DNA from: CAYNUJ01 sp964573255
GTDB lineage: Bacteria > Bacteroidota > Ignavibacteria > Ignavibacteriales > Melioribacteraceae
Assembly: GCA_964573255.1 (NCBI GenBank)
Contig: CAZNJB010000011.1
Location: 1 to 64,000 of the forward strand
Direction: 5' to 3'
Length of the DNA stretch: 64,000 nucleotides
Position numbers and translations under genes: made by a program. Below are positions 51,724 to 61,700 of this stretch, piece after piece. The notes under the pieces were generated by a model, which had not been told where the DNA came from, made no database searches, and saw only the letters and a program-made list of their open reading frames with translations. How positions within the stretch are numbered: the stretch's first letter is position 1; each line of letters starts with the position of its first letter.

Positions 51724-52616
51724 TTACAGAAGTCCGTAGATTGGTTATCGAAATAATTCTCCTGTTTTACGAACTGTAATAATTCACTTTCATACTTTGC
51801 ATCCTCCGCAGCATTATAAAGCTGTGCAGAAACAATGGAACCGTAAACATTGCCACCGTAAAAGAGTGCTGTTAAACCTGTAAATAACCACGCTCTGAAG
51901 TTGTGTTGGGCTTGAAAATTGCTGTAGGCAATATAACCTAAAGCCGATGTAAATATAAATGCAGTTATTCCGTCGCCGTAATCTTCATTATAAATTTTCC
52001 CAAGACCCGGAATTACCGCCGATAAAATACCTGCGGTTATTTCATCCTTATGATTTGGATGTCTTTTCCTGTGATAAAAAATTCCCATTTTCTTGTTTAT
52101 ATCTTTTTCAAATGCCGAAGTGAAGTCGATTGAATCCGGCAGAATATTTGACCAGAGCAATTGAGATACATAGTATAAGCTTTTAATTGACTTATTGTTC
52201 TGGGGTACGAATCTTTTGTTTTTATATTCGTCAAAAATTTTATTTTTCTCTTTGTTAATAAAGTAAGTTTTGAATAATTCTATTCTTGCTCTTTCACTTA
52301 AATTGCTATTGAAAGAGAGATTTACCAAATAATCTTCCGCTTCGGAATATCTTTTCATTTCTCTTAAAGCCAGAGACATTTTAAATAGAATTGTATCGTT
52401 ATTGTGTGAACTCAAATAAGCGGAATATTCGTCGAAGGCTCTTAAATAATCTTTCTGACAATAGAGATAATCTCCAAATTTAAGCCGGTTCTCTGCCGAA
52501 AAGAAATCGACTTTATTTTGAGAGAAAATAGACAAAAATGGAATGAAAACTAAAACTGCGATTGTTTTAATTTGCTTTGTGAAATTTGAGATATGTTTTA
52601 TCCAATTTTTCGACAT
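51720..52616 (-). CDS. TPR-containing membrane protein with TM2-like region (copy 1)
   Basis: 298 residues. Signal peptide (about residues 1-32), TPR-like repeats (RLKFGDYLYCQKDYLRAFDEYSAYL), then PGLGKIYNEDYGDGITAFIF and membrane helices. The PGxGxIY motif and domain order match the following gene. It overlaps that gene by 4 bases and overlaps the YidD-like gene upstream by 50 bases. The three form a tightly coupled set. Confidence 0.75.
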   Translation of the reverse strand: MSKNWIKHISNFTKQIKTIAVLVFIPFLSIFSQNKVDFFSAENRLKFGDYLYCQKDYLRAFDEYSAYLSSHNNDTILFKMSLALREMKRYSEAEDYLVNLSFNSNLSERARIELFKTYFINKEKNKIFDEYKNKRFVPQNNKSIKSLYYVSQLLWSNILPDSIDFTSAFEKDINKKMGIFYHRKRHPNHKDEITAGILSAVIPGLGKIYNEDYGDGITAFIFTSALGYIAYSNFQAQHNFRAWLFTGLTALFYGGNVYGSIVSAQLYNAAEDAKYESELLQFVKQENYFDNQSTDFCK

Positions 52617-53010
52617 TTAAAGTATAAAGAAATACGGGATCGTAAAGTTTACCCGATTTGTGTTTGGGATACTTACTTAAATCCTTAAAAATATTAGTAT
52701 CTCTTGTAAATCTATCTGCAAACATAAGTAATCCTTGGAAAAAATTCGTCTCTTTTACTGAAAGGATAAAGAAACGGGAACAACTTGGATAAAATGGACA
52801 GTTGTCGCCATCGAGGTCGGAAATTAAAAACGCATATCCGTTGCGTACTGTAGAAAGGATTTCAATTTCTACCGAGGAGGAATCAAAAAATTGAGTTGAT
52901 AGGTAAGGACTTTGAATTGTATAATTTGGTTCGGCAGCTTCCCAGCGCTGCCAGTCGGTTTGAGAAAAAAGGGGAATTGCCATAAAAAATAGCAGGGTTA
53001 GAGTTTTCAC
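52567..53010 (-). CDS. YidD-like protein with signal peptide
   Basis: 147 residues. Signal peptide (to about LFSQ, residue 17). The core GDNCPFYPSCSRFFILSVKE matches the YidD motif (RYxPSCSxYxxxA), and the following GLLMFADRFTRDTN fits GxxxGxxLxxxRxxRC without the last Cys. YidD helps membrane insertion with YidC; this version is larger and exported, so its role may differ. It begins 4 bases inside the DUF2442 gene and is coupled to two TPR/membrane proteins. Confidence 0.7.
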   Translation of the reverse strand: MKTLTLLFFMAIPLFSQTDWQRWEAAEPNYTIQSPYLSTQFFDSSSVEIEILSTVRNGYAFLISDLDGDNCPFYPSCSRFFILSVKETNFFQGLLMFADRFTRDTNIFKDLSKYPKHKSGKLYDPVFLYTLNVEKLDKTYLKFHKAN

Positions 53011-53273
53011 AACTCCAACCCTAATCTTTTCATCTGCTCTTTAAGTTGCAATATGCCGTATGTAGCATTTTTACAAAGCCTGATTTTGCCGTCTATCATT
53101 AAATCACCGTCTTCGGCAATAGAAACATTTTTTATGTCGATTTCATCCTTTATCTCTGCATAATCTTTATGCTCGAGTATATCGTCAATGGACACGGTTC
53201 CTTTCATTCCATCATCGTATTCAACGAATATGTGATTTGGCTCTGCAAATTTTACGTTTACTGGTATTGGCAT
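53007..53273 (-). CDS. DUF2442-like protein
   Basis: 88 residues from ATG 53273, preceded by AAGGA and starting one base after the stop of the acyl-CoA dehydrogenase gene. The pattern VKFAEPNHIFVEYDDGMKGT...ISIDDILEH fits DUF2442, a small fold of unknown function sometimes linked with toxin-antitoxin genes. No toxin is adjacent. Family assignment is from pattern only. Confidence 0.6.
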   Translation of the reverse strand: MPIPVNVKFAEPNHIFVEYDDGMKGTVSIDDILEHKDYAEIKDEIDIKNVSIAEDGDLMIDGKIRLCKNATYGILQLKEQMKRLGLEL

Positions 53274-53274
53274 A

Positions 53275-54417
53275 TTAATCCTTAAGTAATTGACGAGCAA
53301 TAATTATTCTCTGAATTTCAGAAGTTCCTTCGTAAATTTCGGTAATTTTTGCATCACGCAAATATCTTTCTACCAAATATTCACGTACATATCCGTATCC
53401 GCCGTGGATTTGTATTGCCTCTAATGCATTATCCACTGCAACCTTGGAAGCGAATAATTTAGCCATTGAAGCTTCCTTAACATATTCCTTACCTGCATCT
53501 TTAAGTGCAGCAGCTTGGAATGTGAGTAATTTAGCGGCTTCTAAATTTGTAGCCATATCCGAAAGTTTGAATTGAATAGCTTGATGGTTTGCGATTTCAG
53601 TTCCGAATGTCTTTCTTTCTTTAGAATATTTCAATGCTGCTTCTAAAGAAGCTTCCGCAATACCGCAAGCCTGAGATGCAATACCATAACGACCGCCATT
53701 TAAAGTGTTCATTGCAAAGTTAAAGCCTTTACCGACTTCCCATAGTACATTTTCATCTGGAACTCTTACGTTATCAAAAAGCAATGAGCAGGTATCGGAG
53801 CTTTTAATTCCAAGTTTATCTTCCTTTTTGCCGTGGGTGAAACCGGGAGTGCCTTTCTCCACCAAGAATGCAGTAATTCCTTTATGACCTTTTTCAGGAT
53901 CGGTTTGAGCCATTACGATATAATAATCAGCCGAAGAACCGTTTGTAATCCAGTTTTTCATTCCGTTAATAACCCAATGGTCGCCATCCTTAACTGCAGT
54001 TGTTTGCTGATGGGTTGCGTCACTGCCTGCTTCCGGTTCAGATAAAGCAAATGCACCCAATTTTTCTCCGCGTGCAAGTGGTTTCAGATATTTTTCTTTA
54101 ATATAATCGGATCCCCATCTTTCGAGTCCGAAAGTAACTAAAGAGTTATTTACCGACATAATAACGCCAACAGCAGCGTCAACTTTAGAAATTTCCATCA
54201 TAGCCAAACAATAGCTAACCGTATCCATTCCCGCCCCGTCGTATTCGGGGGAAACCATCATTCCCATAAATCCGAGTTCGCCTAACTTCTTAACGATTTC
54301 GGTGGGAAACTCACCCGTTTTGTCCCGTTCTACTGCAGTAGGGGCAATTTCTGCTTCTGCGAACTCACGGGCAGTCTGCTGAATCATTAGTTGTTCTTCT
54401 GTAAATTCAAAATTCAT
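53275..54417 (-). CDS. acyl-CoA dehydrogenase
   Basis: FAD enzyme of beta-oxidation or branched-chain acyl-CoA breakdown. 380 residues from ATG 54417, which has GAGGAA upstream. Motifs: LGAFALSEPEAGSDA, WVINGMKNWITNG, NGGRYGIASQACG, IQIHGGYGYVREYLVERYLRDAKI and the catalytic Glu in IYEGTSEIQRIIIA. The length and Glu position fit short-chain (butyryl-CoA) types. No electron-transfer flavoprotein genes are in the window. Confidence 0.94.
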   Translation of the reverse strand: MNFEFTEEQLMIQQTAREFAEAEIAPTAVERDKTGEFPTEIVKKLGELGFMGMMVSPEYDGAGMDTVSYCLAMMEISKVDAAVGVIMSVNNSLVTFGLERWGSDYIKEKYLKPLARGEKLGAFALSEPEAGSDATHQQTTAVKDGDHWVINGMKNWITNGSSADYYIVMAQTDPEKGHKGITAFLVEKGTPGFTHGKKEDKLGIKSSDTCSLLFDNVRVPDENVLWEVGKGFNFAMNTLNGGRYGIASQACGIAEASLEAALKYSKERKTFGTEIANHQAIQFKLSDMATNLEAAKLLTFQAAALKDAGKEYVKEASMAKLFASKVAVDNALEAIQIHGGYGYVREYLVERYLRDAKITEIYEGTSEIQRIIIARQLLKD

Positions 54418-54566
54418 TTTATTCCTCATAAAATTATCAATAAAAGAAAATACTCTGCTATGAAAGTATGAAAGATGAATAAATTTTCAAAATGATATTT
54501 AATTAGCCGAAATAAAATAAATTTAATAACGCAACAACTTATTAAAACACAAGCTTACAATAAAAA

Positions 54567-54597
54567 AGCTACCTCAAATAATATCATTGAGATAGCT
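54567..54597 (-). terminator. terminator after lipoprotein gene
   Basis: 10-bp stem AGCTACCTCA / TGAGATAGCT with one mismatch and an 11-base loop, followed on the minus strand by TTTTTTA. It lies 28 bases past the lipoprotein gene stop. Confidence 0.8.
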
Positions 54598-54624
54598 CAT
54601 TTTATACGCCTTTATAAATAGAAT

Positions 54625-55266
54625 CTATTTTTTAAAAACTATTTGATTCTCACCATTAATTAAAGTAAAAATATTGCCGCGAGATTCCGGGATTGAATAT
54701 TTATATGAGTAGGAAAACTCGGGGAATAAATCGATCGTTCCTGTTGCAGATTGCGCTAAACTTCCCAATGCCGCCCCAAGCAAAGACCCATTGTCCACAG
54801 ATTTAGCCATATTGAATTTCGATTTTTCCCAATTATAGAAACTTTCAAAGTTATCACCGTCGCCTGTAATTGCAATATCCGTAACGGGATCGTTCAAATA
54901 GAGATACAAATCATCGGCAATTTCCCAATTTGCGGTATATGTAATTTTGTATTCATCAACTTTAATATCGGGAAATTCCCTTTTCCAATCCATTAATTTG
55001 TCTGAAATTGTACTTTCGGTTACCCATAAAGTAAATTTAGCGGTTCTAGTTGGAAAGTCAAAGTTTGCAATCATTCTTTTGTATTTACCCTTCAATAGAT
55101 TTTTTCCGTTAACTACATATTCGGTAACGCCCCAATCGCCTATAATTTTATCGGTAGCTTTCAGATAATCTTCGGTTCCTTTAACCATAAAATTATTTGT
55201 TGAAGAACAGTTGTTCAGCATTAGAGCTAATAACAATAATACGAGGACTCTTATTAAATTTTTCAT
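54625..55266 (-). CDS. hypothetical lipoprotein
   Basis: 213 residues. Signal peptide with lipobox LNNC at residues 17-20 (ALMLNNCSSTN), so it should be lipid-anchored. The rest has alternating strands (ARTAKFTLWVTES-like, ITYTANWEIADDLYLYL) recalling a lipocalin-like beta fold of the kind common in Bacteroidetes, but I do not recognise the family. It is a single-gene unit with a strong ribosome-binding site (AAGGAGAAAG). Confidence 0.65.
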   Translation of the reverse strand: MKNLIRVLVLLLLALMLNNCSSTNNFMVKGTEDYLKATDKIIGDWGVTEYVVNGKNLLKGKYKRMIANFDFPTRTAKFTLWVTESTISDKLMDWKREFPDIKVDEYKITYTANWEIADDLYLYLNDPVTDIAITGDGDNFESFYNWEKSKFNMAKSVDNGSLLGAALGSLAQSATGTIDLFPEFSYSYKYSIPESRGNIFTLINGENQIVFKK

Positions 55267-55300
55267 TGCTTTCTCCTTTTTCTTGTATTGTTATAAATAA

Positions 55301-55320
55301 GGCGGAGCCAATGCTCCGCC
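55301..55320 (-). terminator. hairpin after large T9SS protein gene
   Basis: 8-bp GC-rich stem GGCGGAGC / GCTCCGCC with a 4-base loop, 14 bases past the stop of the T9SS protein gene. The minus-strand continuation is TTATTTATAA, so it is a moderate terminator. Confidence 0.7.
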
Positions 55321-55334
55321 ATAAATTTTATTGT

Positions 55335-58301
55335 TTATTTGAGTAACAACATCTTCTTTGATTGAACAAAATCACCAGCTTGAATACGATAAATATAAAT
55401 TCCCGAAGATAGGTTGCTTGCGTTAAAATTTGCTTTATAAACGCCTGCTTTTTGCATTTCGTTAACCAGCTCTACAACCTTCTCCCCAAGGATATTGTAA
55501 ATGCTGATATTTACGTACGATTCTTTGGGTAAAGCATATTTTATGATCGTAGTCGGGTTAAAGGGGTTTGGATAGTTCTGTTGCATTTCGTATTCAGTCG
55601 GAATTTGGGCGCTCTCTTTTCCAACTGCATCGATTAATCCAGCGGTCAGTTTTATACTATCTATTCCCACCAAATCACCATTGTTTCCAACATACTGCCA
55701 TCCGAGAAGAATATTCGAACTATTTGCATAAGCGCTTAAGTCTAAAGCGACTTTTCTCCACCTCCATATATCTCCATCATTATTAGCCTCCCAAAGTTTC
55801 ATCCAGTTGGAACCTCCATCGGTTGAAATATTAAGTTTGAGTGTCGCATCTGAAAGCCAATTTGTACTATATCCGGCATAGAATTCTAATTTAACAGAAC
55901 CAGTTGGAATGGATAATTCTGGAGTTATAAGCCATTCATCTTGATCTTCAGCCACCCAAGGACAAATAGCGGAATATACGTTTGTGAGATCGATATCGGT
56001 AAAAGGATTTTCGCTCGGATTACCCTGCTGCCAAGTATTTGCCGAGTTTGTAATTATTTGATTCCATCCACTTGGAGGGAATAGGTTTTCGTCAAAGTTT
56101 TGGGAAAGAATATTTTGTGTTTCACCGGATGCGCTTCTAACAATTTTAATTGTTCTGGAATAACCTGCATTTGTTTGGCAATAATACTCGCCATAAACGT
56201 CATAATCGCTTGTATTGTTTGGCGCATAGTAAAAATAACTTTCTTCTACCGCGCCATTTATAGCCGTTCCGTTTTTATACCATTGAAATGAAGTGGCGCT
56301 AGGTACATTTGCTTTAAGTTCAAAAGAACTATAAAGCTCGCCGTTATTGGTAAATGTTTGATCGGATACTCCGTTCATTTTAACCCATTTGCTCTTCCAA
56401 ACACCGTTATTAGCAACGTTTTTTAATACGTTCATTTCAAGATAATCATTGTCGTAAGGATTATCTCTTACCACGCCGTTGTTTATAAAATCATCTTCAA
56501 TATTTATTGTTACTGCATAATTATGTTCGGATTGTTGAAGAGTGCCGAAAAGTTCAACGTTGCTTCCTATAGCAAACTCTCCTTTGCCTTGTATTACGCC
56601 CATTAATTTAATGTTTTCAATAGTAGTAGAATCTTCAAAATAGAAAAGACTATCGGAAAAGATTGTTCCTCCGCCGTTGATATGAGCTTTATCCATATAA
56701 GCAAAGGCGCCTTCTTCTCTGAAGAAGAAAACGGTTTTTCCTTCGCTAATTATAAACTTGCTCTTATTGAATAAGAAATATACATTGCGAAAAGTTAAAT
56801 CGGAGCCTGCAATTAAAGCCTGTCCGTTTGTCATTTCAAATCGATTAACTTCTATTGGCGCTGTTCCACTTATTGTTTGATCGTTTTCACCTGTTAATTC
56901 AACGAGATAGATCTTCCATTCGCCGTTATTATAGAGATTGCCTCCAACCTTAAATTTGAGCCCCCATCCGTTGCTTTTAATTACACCGTTGTTAATCAAA
57001 TCTCCAGCTATTTCTACTTGTACGTTGTCGTATGGTCCATCATCGTCGCAATAAAGAAGGGCTCCAGTTTTAACTTTAAGGGAGTTACACACAAAATCGA
57101 AACTTCCTGGCCACGGCGAGTTAACCTTTACCGGACCTTGAATAACAACATTATCGTTAATAGTAGGAGTAACTCCGCCTATCCAAGTTGCCGTATCGTC
57201 CCATTTGCCTCCGGCGGTTGTGGAATATATCGTATCTGAAGAGACCGATTGAACAGTAATATAATTTGTTTTGGTTTCCGTCTTACTCTGCGTTCCATTG
57301 GAGACTGTTAAGGTAACAGTATATTGTCCGGCTGCCGTATAAGTATGAGTAGGATTCTGTTCAGTTGAAGAATTTCCATCGCCAAAATTCCAATTCCATT
57401 GATTAATGGTTGCAAATCTGCTTTTAAAGAAATAATTGTATTCTGGAACAACCGTTTTATGAGGCATTGGAGAAGGCATGCTTGTAGGAGGCACATCTGT
57501 AATTGAATTAATAACAGTAATTTCCCCGGTAGAACCATCAATAGTCAGTACGTTCCAATAACTGCCTGTTCCAGTAGTAGGGATATTAATTGTTTGAATT
57601 AAACCGGTTTGGTTGTATACCTGTACAACGGCATTGGAAGTAGGCAATTCACCCAAAGATGAATATTGATGAACATAGAATTTGTACGTTCCAACAAATT
57701 GTTGGTATATCGTAATAGTTTCGGGACCGTAGCCATTTTGATCATCATGATCCAAAGTTACGTAAGGTGCAACATTAGCGTCTCCCTTACTGCCGTAATA
57801 AACTGTGTATTCGTTTCCTTCTATGGGGGGTGTTTTTAAGTAAGAGTCCAAATCGGCGGGCAAATCGCCCCAGTTTAAAACTATTCTAGTTTCACCTGAA
57901 GAAAGTATAGGAGAAAGGGAAACATCCATTGTAAGCGTTTCTTCCTCGTCAATTACAACTTGATTATTTGTATAGGTATTAAAACCTGTGGCCGAAACCG
58001 ATAACACGTGTGCTGCATCGGAGGAATGATCGAAGAAAGAAACTTGTAGCGGAGAAGTTCCTGAAAGCGGAGAAGCCGAAAAGGCTGCATTCAAAGTTGC
58101 TGGTGGAATTCCTGAAATTTCGTAGTAACCAGTGTTGTCTGTTAAAGTATTTAATCCACCTATTTCCACAAGTGCACCTGAAATTGCTGATCCGTCAATA
58201 GCGTTTGTTACTCTTCCTTTAATAGTTGTATTTGTTTGCGCAAACAATATTGAAGAAATAAGGCATATAACAATCAGTAAATAATTAATTGATTTTTTCA
58301 T
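55335..58301 (-). CDS. large T9SS-secreted multidomain adhesin-like protein
   Basis: 988 residues. Signal peptide (to about LFAQ, residue 22), carboxypeptidase-regulatory-like domain (IKGRVTNAIDGSAISGALVE) interrupted by a PKD-like strand (FSASPLSGTSPLQVSF), a YfaP-like segment (NWGDLPADLDSYLKTP), then the second half of a PKD domain (WNWNFGDGNSSTEQNPTHTY), a repeated region with N-and G-rich strands, a cleaved-adhesin/MAM-like domain (FDENLFPPSGWNQI, EWLITPELSIP) and the T9SS sorting tail (NYPNPFNPTTIIKYALP to KKMLLLK). Exported to the surface, probably adhesion or matrix. Well supported as T9SS cargo; the function is inferred. Confidence 0.85.
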   Translation of the reverse strand: MKKSINYLLIVICLISSILFAQTNTTIKGRVTNAIDGSAISGALVEIGGLNTLTDNTGYYEISGIPPATLNAAFSASPLSGTSPLQVSFFDHSSDAAHVLSVSATGFNTYTNNQVVIDEEETLTMDVSLSPILSSGETRIVLNWGDLPADLDSYLKTPPIEGNEYTVYYGSKGDANVAPYVTLDHDDQNGYGPETITIYQQFVGTYKFYVHQYSSLGELPTSNAVVQVYNQTGLIQTINIPTTGTGSYWNVLTIDGSTGEITVINSITDVPPTSMPSPMPHKTVVPEYNYFFKSRFATINQWNWNFGDGNSSTEQNPTHTYTAAGQYTVTLTVSNGTQSKTETKTNYITVQSVSSDTIYSTTAGGKWDDTATWIGGVTPTINDNVVIQGPVKVNSPWPGSFDFVCNSLKVKTGALLYCDDDGPYDNVQVEIAGDLINNGVIKSNGWGLKFKVGGNLYNNGEWKIYLVELTGENDQTISGTAPIEVNRFEMTNGQALIAGSDLTFRNVYFLFNKSKFIISEGKTVFFFREEGAFAYMDKAHINGGGTIFSDSLFYFEDSTTIENIKLMGVIQGKGEFAIGSNVELFGTLQQSEHNYAVTINIEDDFINNGVVRDNPYDNDYLEMNVLKNVANNGVWKSKWVKMNGVSDQTFTNNGELYSSFELKANVPSATSFQWYKNGTAINGAVEESYFYYAPNNTSDYDVYGEYYCQTNAGYSRTIKIVRSASGETQNILSQNFDENLFPPSGWNQIITNSANTWQQGNPSENPFTDIDLTNVYSAICPWVAEDQDEWLITPELSIPTGSVKLEFYAGYSTNWLSDATLKLNISTDGGSNWMKLWEANNDGDIWRWRKVALDLSAYANSSNILLGWQYVGNNGDLVGIDSIKLTAGLIDAVGKESAQIPTEYEMQQNYPNPFNPTTIIKYALPKESYVNISIYNILGEKVVELVNEMQKAGVYKANFNASNLSSGIYIYRIQAGDFVQSKKMLLLK

Positions 58302-58310
58302 TCTTCCTCC

Positions 58311-58517
58311 TTAGAACTTATATGATTTATTTTTACTATCATTCTTCCTATACAAATGACCACAAGTTTTGCAATACTTAGCATAAGGGTTCTCAATCCT
58401 TTCGGAACAGTTTTGACATCCAATCATTAACTTAGAACCGCAATTAGAACAGTAGATGTCTTTTTCTTCAATATGGCAGAAAAAATTACAAACTGGACAG
58501 ATTTTATAATACTTCAT
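58311..58517 (-). CDS. double zinc-ribbon protein
   Basis: 68 residues from ATG 58517; an in-frame TTG lies three codons earlier. Eight cysteines fall in four CxxC pairs (CPVC, CSNC, CQNC, CKTC), making two zinc ribbons. No other domain. The protein is probably cytosolic; a regulatory or RNA/DNA-binding role is possible. It lies 9 bases before the large T9SS protein gene on the same strand and may be co-transcribed with it. Confidence 0.75.
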   Translation of the reverse strand: MKYYKICPVCNFFCHIEEKDIYCSNCGSKLMIGCQNCSERIENPYAKYCKTCGHLYRKNDSKNKSYKF

Positions 58518-58568
58518 CTTTATCAATAAAATTGTTTGTTTTTTTTGTGATGATAAATGACAAAATAA

Positions 58569-58584
58569 ATGCCAGAATTGGCAT
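58569..58584. promoter_or_regulatory. inverted repeat ATGCCA-N4-TGGCAT
   Basis: A perfect 6-4-6 palindrome (ATGCCAGAATTGGCAT) in the divergent gap, about 52 bases upstream of the zinc-ribbon start and 142 upstream of the kinase start. It has the size of an operator, but the regulator is unknown. Confidence 0.35.
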
Positions 58585-58648
58585 GCTTATTAAGTGATTG
58601 TTTTTACACCATTTACAAAAAATACGAATGGTAAAACATGGACTATTG

Positions 58649-58686
58649 TTGACTTGCAAGGCAACGATTTTGACTTCTAGGGCAAC
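58649..58686 (+). promoter_or_regulatory. two 17-bp direct repeats with 21-bp phasing upstream of sensor kinase
   Basis: TTGACTTGCAAGGCAAC (58649-58665) and TTGACTTCTAGGGCAAC (58670-58686) share the TTGACTT and GGCAAC ends. The start-to-start distance of 21 bp is two helical turns, as expected for a tandem activator or repressor site. They lie about 40-75 bases before the kinase ATG. Each half also contains a -35-like TTGACT. Confidence 0.5.
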
Positions 58687-58725
58687 ATTAGTATTTTTAT
58701 AAATAATATTTTGCTGAAATTCTTG

Positions 58726-61700
58726 ATGTTTAATTACAGATATATATTTTTAATCTTAACTTTCTTTAGCTCACAGTTTTATGCGAATGGGGCGATAAGG
58801 TATAGGTGGAAAAAAATAGAGACTGGTACCGAAGAAATGCTCTCTTTTGTAGGCGGCACCTCTGAAAATTATTGGTTGCAAACGGTTCGCGGAACATTGT
58901 TAAATGTAAAGAATGAAAAGGTTTATAAATATAAACTTCCTGATGGTTTCCCTTTGTTAAAAGCAAAGTATTTACGAATCTCTGAAAATGATTTTTTTTA
59001 TATTGGAACAACATCAGAGTGGAAAGGAGAGGTCTATAAATTAACCAACCACAAATGGTTTAAGTATAATATCCAATTTCAATATCCGATCAACGATATT
59101 TTTAAATTTAGGAATAGCTATTATCTTATTGGTGACTTTGGGCTTTTTCTTGTCCTAGATAATAACAAATGGGAAATTATCTCATCGCCGTTTAAGAGCC
59201 ATTGTGTTTTTGCATTGCCAAATAAAGAAAATATTATTATCTCCACAAAATCAGACGGAGTTTATAAGTACAATGGGAAGATTTTTAAAAAAATAAATGT
59301 TCCTTCGAATTTTACTTTTTCAAGGGATATAAAAAAAATAGAAGATATAATCTATTTATATAGTATCAATAATAAACTTTTTAAAATCCGGGGAGATAGT
59401 CTTGAGATTGCAGGCAATGACAAAGCGATTGATTTTTTTGTAGATAATGCTCTTGAAAAATTCGGCTTCATTGGTAAATCAATTTACAAGAATGGAATCA
59501 CTGAAAAATTTTACTATCCTCAATATTTCAATATTATTTCAGCTCATAAATTCAACGATCACTCAATAATTCTGTTATCAAAGGATGGAAATATTTACAA
59601 AGGTACAATAGCACCATCACCGTATTTTGTTGATTTAGCTCCCATATATAGAATTGATAATCTACTGAATTCAGAAAATATTTCTGCTCAATTTTTTGAT
59701 GCCAACAATGACAAGAAAGATGATTTAATAGTTACAAGCAAAAATTTGGGCGGTTACTTAGCTCTTTACCAAGGAGTTAAGAATTCTTCCTTTGCAAATA
59801 TCACTTCAATTTCTAATGTGTCGTTTAACAAATTTATGATTAATTACTTTGCTACTTCCGACTACAACAAAGATGGCTTAAATGATTTGATTTTGCAGGT
59901 GAGAGATGAAGATGAGCAAAAAATATTATTATACGAAAATATTGGGGATTTCAAATTTAAACCTACAAACAATTTTAGTTTAATTGATGATTTCCAGAAT
60001 TTTGGTATAAGGAATCTTTTTTGCTTTGATTATGATTCCGATGGGGATGAAGACATAATTGTAACATCATATTACAGGAACAACAACAAATCCGGTTACA
60101 CCGTAATTTATAAAAATAATTTATGGGGTGATTTTAGTGAAATCGATACTTCGTTAAAATCATTAACAACGCATTGGAATGAGAAAATCATTTTTGCCGA
60201 TATTAATAACGATAATTTACTTGATATATACAATGCCACATTATGGAAAACTGATCACATTTTAATTGGGACGTCAGATAATTATTCGGATGAGACGGCA
60301 TTACGAATGCCAATGCAAGTGAAAAGGGAGACCTTTAATGTTCTACTATCCGATTTTGACAACGATGCAGATTTAGACATCTTCACAATTGGAAAAAATG
60401 ATTTTATAAGAGTTTATGAAAATAACGGTTGGGGTTATTTCAAAGAAATATCTTACAAATTATTTGATCATAAATTCTTCAATCCTCAAAACACTCCTAA
60501 TCCCGTCAGCTTTAATGTTGCTGATTTTAATAACGATGGTTATATCGATATCATTGTTTCTATGTGGTTAGCTGATTCCTTGTTTACAACACTTTTACTA
60601 AACAAGGAGGGTAAAGAATTTAAAGAGGCTCAATTCGCATTTGATAATAAAAGCAGAGTTTTGTACAAGAGTTCCATAACTGATGTCGATAATGACGGCG
60701 ATCTTGATATATACGGTTTAACGAAAGGTCATAATGTTTTGTGGATAAATTCCTTGGATAAAAATAATTCCATAAAAATACGACTCAAAGGAGTAACTTC
60801 TACAACTAACGCGCTTGGAAGCAAGGTATGGGTTTATAAAGAAAATAAATTAAACGACAATAATGCGTTGCTGGGCTTCAAACAATTAGGTACAGAAACA
60901 ATAGGAAAAAACACGGCAAACAGTCTAATGCTTCATTTTGGATTGGGAAATAATAAAGCCTGCGACATAAAAGTACTTTTTCCCTCGGGCAAAATTATAC
61001 AATATGAAAATGTGAGTGCCGGCAGTTTCTTAACAATAGAAGAGTATCCACCTCTTGTTGCATTTATCTACCGCATACCAGGTAATATTTATCGCTTTAT
61101 AAAAAAAAGAGAAAACCAAATTTATGTATTGATTATTATTTGCTCCCATATATTTATTGTTGTTGGATTGTTGTATGGATTCCATAAGCTTAAGTGGAAT
61201 TCAAAACTTACGACAGTCTTTGCTTCACTTAATATTTCTTTATTTTGGCTTTCTTTCTATTGGGCATCTTTTTCATCTGTATATTCTACAAAATTTTTAG
61301 TTCCTCTTTCCCTTGCAATTTTAGTTACCCTAATTCCACTTTTACTCTTTTTTTGGTTAAATAAATCGGCAAAAAAGGATACTTCTGGATATAATCAAAG
61401 GTTGCTAACTCTTATCTTAACATTTTCGCATGGAGAATTTGCTTTAAGAAATTTAAATAGTATCCTTTTGCTTTGTGAAAATCGATCTACCAATCGTGAA
61501 ATGCCCAGTGAATTTTATGATAAATTGAAAATTAGGTTTAATACTTTTCTAGAAATGACCAGTGTTTCTATACGAGAAATTATAGAGCTTGAAAGATTAA
61601 TTGGTAACAATAGTGATGAATTGAACACCTTGGAAATCTCGCTGAACCAAGCTGTAGATCAAATAAAAAAAAATAATGATGAATTATCCTTTGATAGCAT

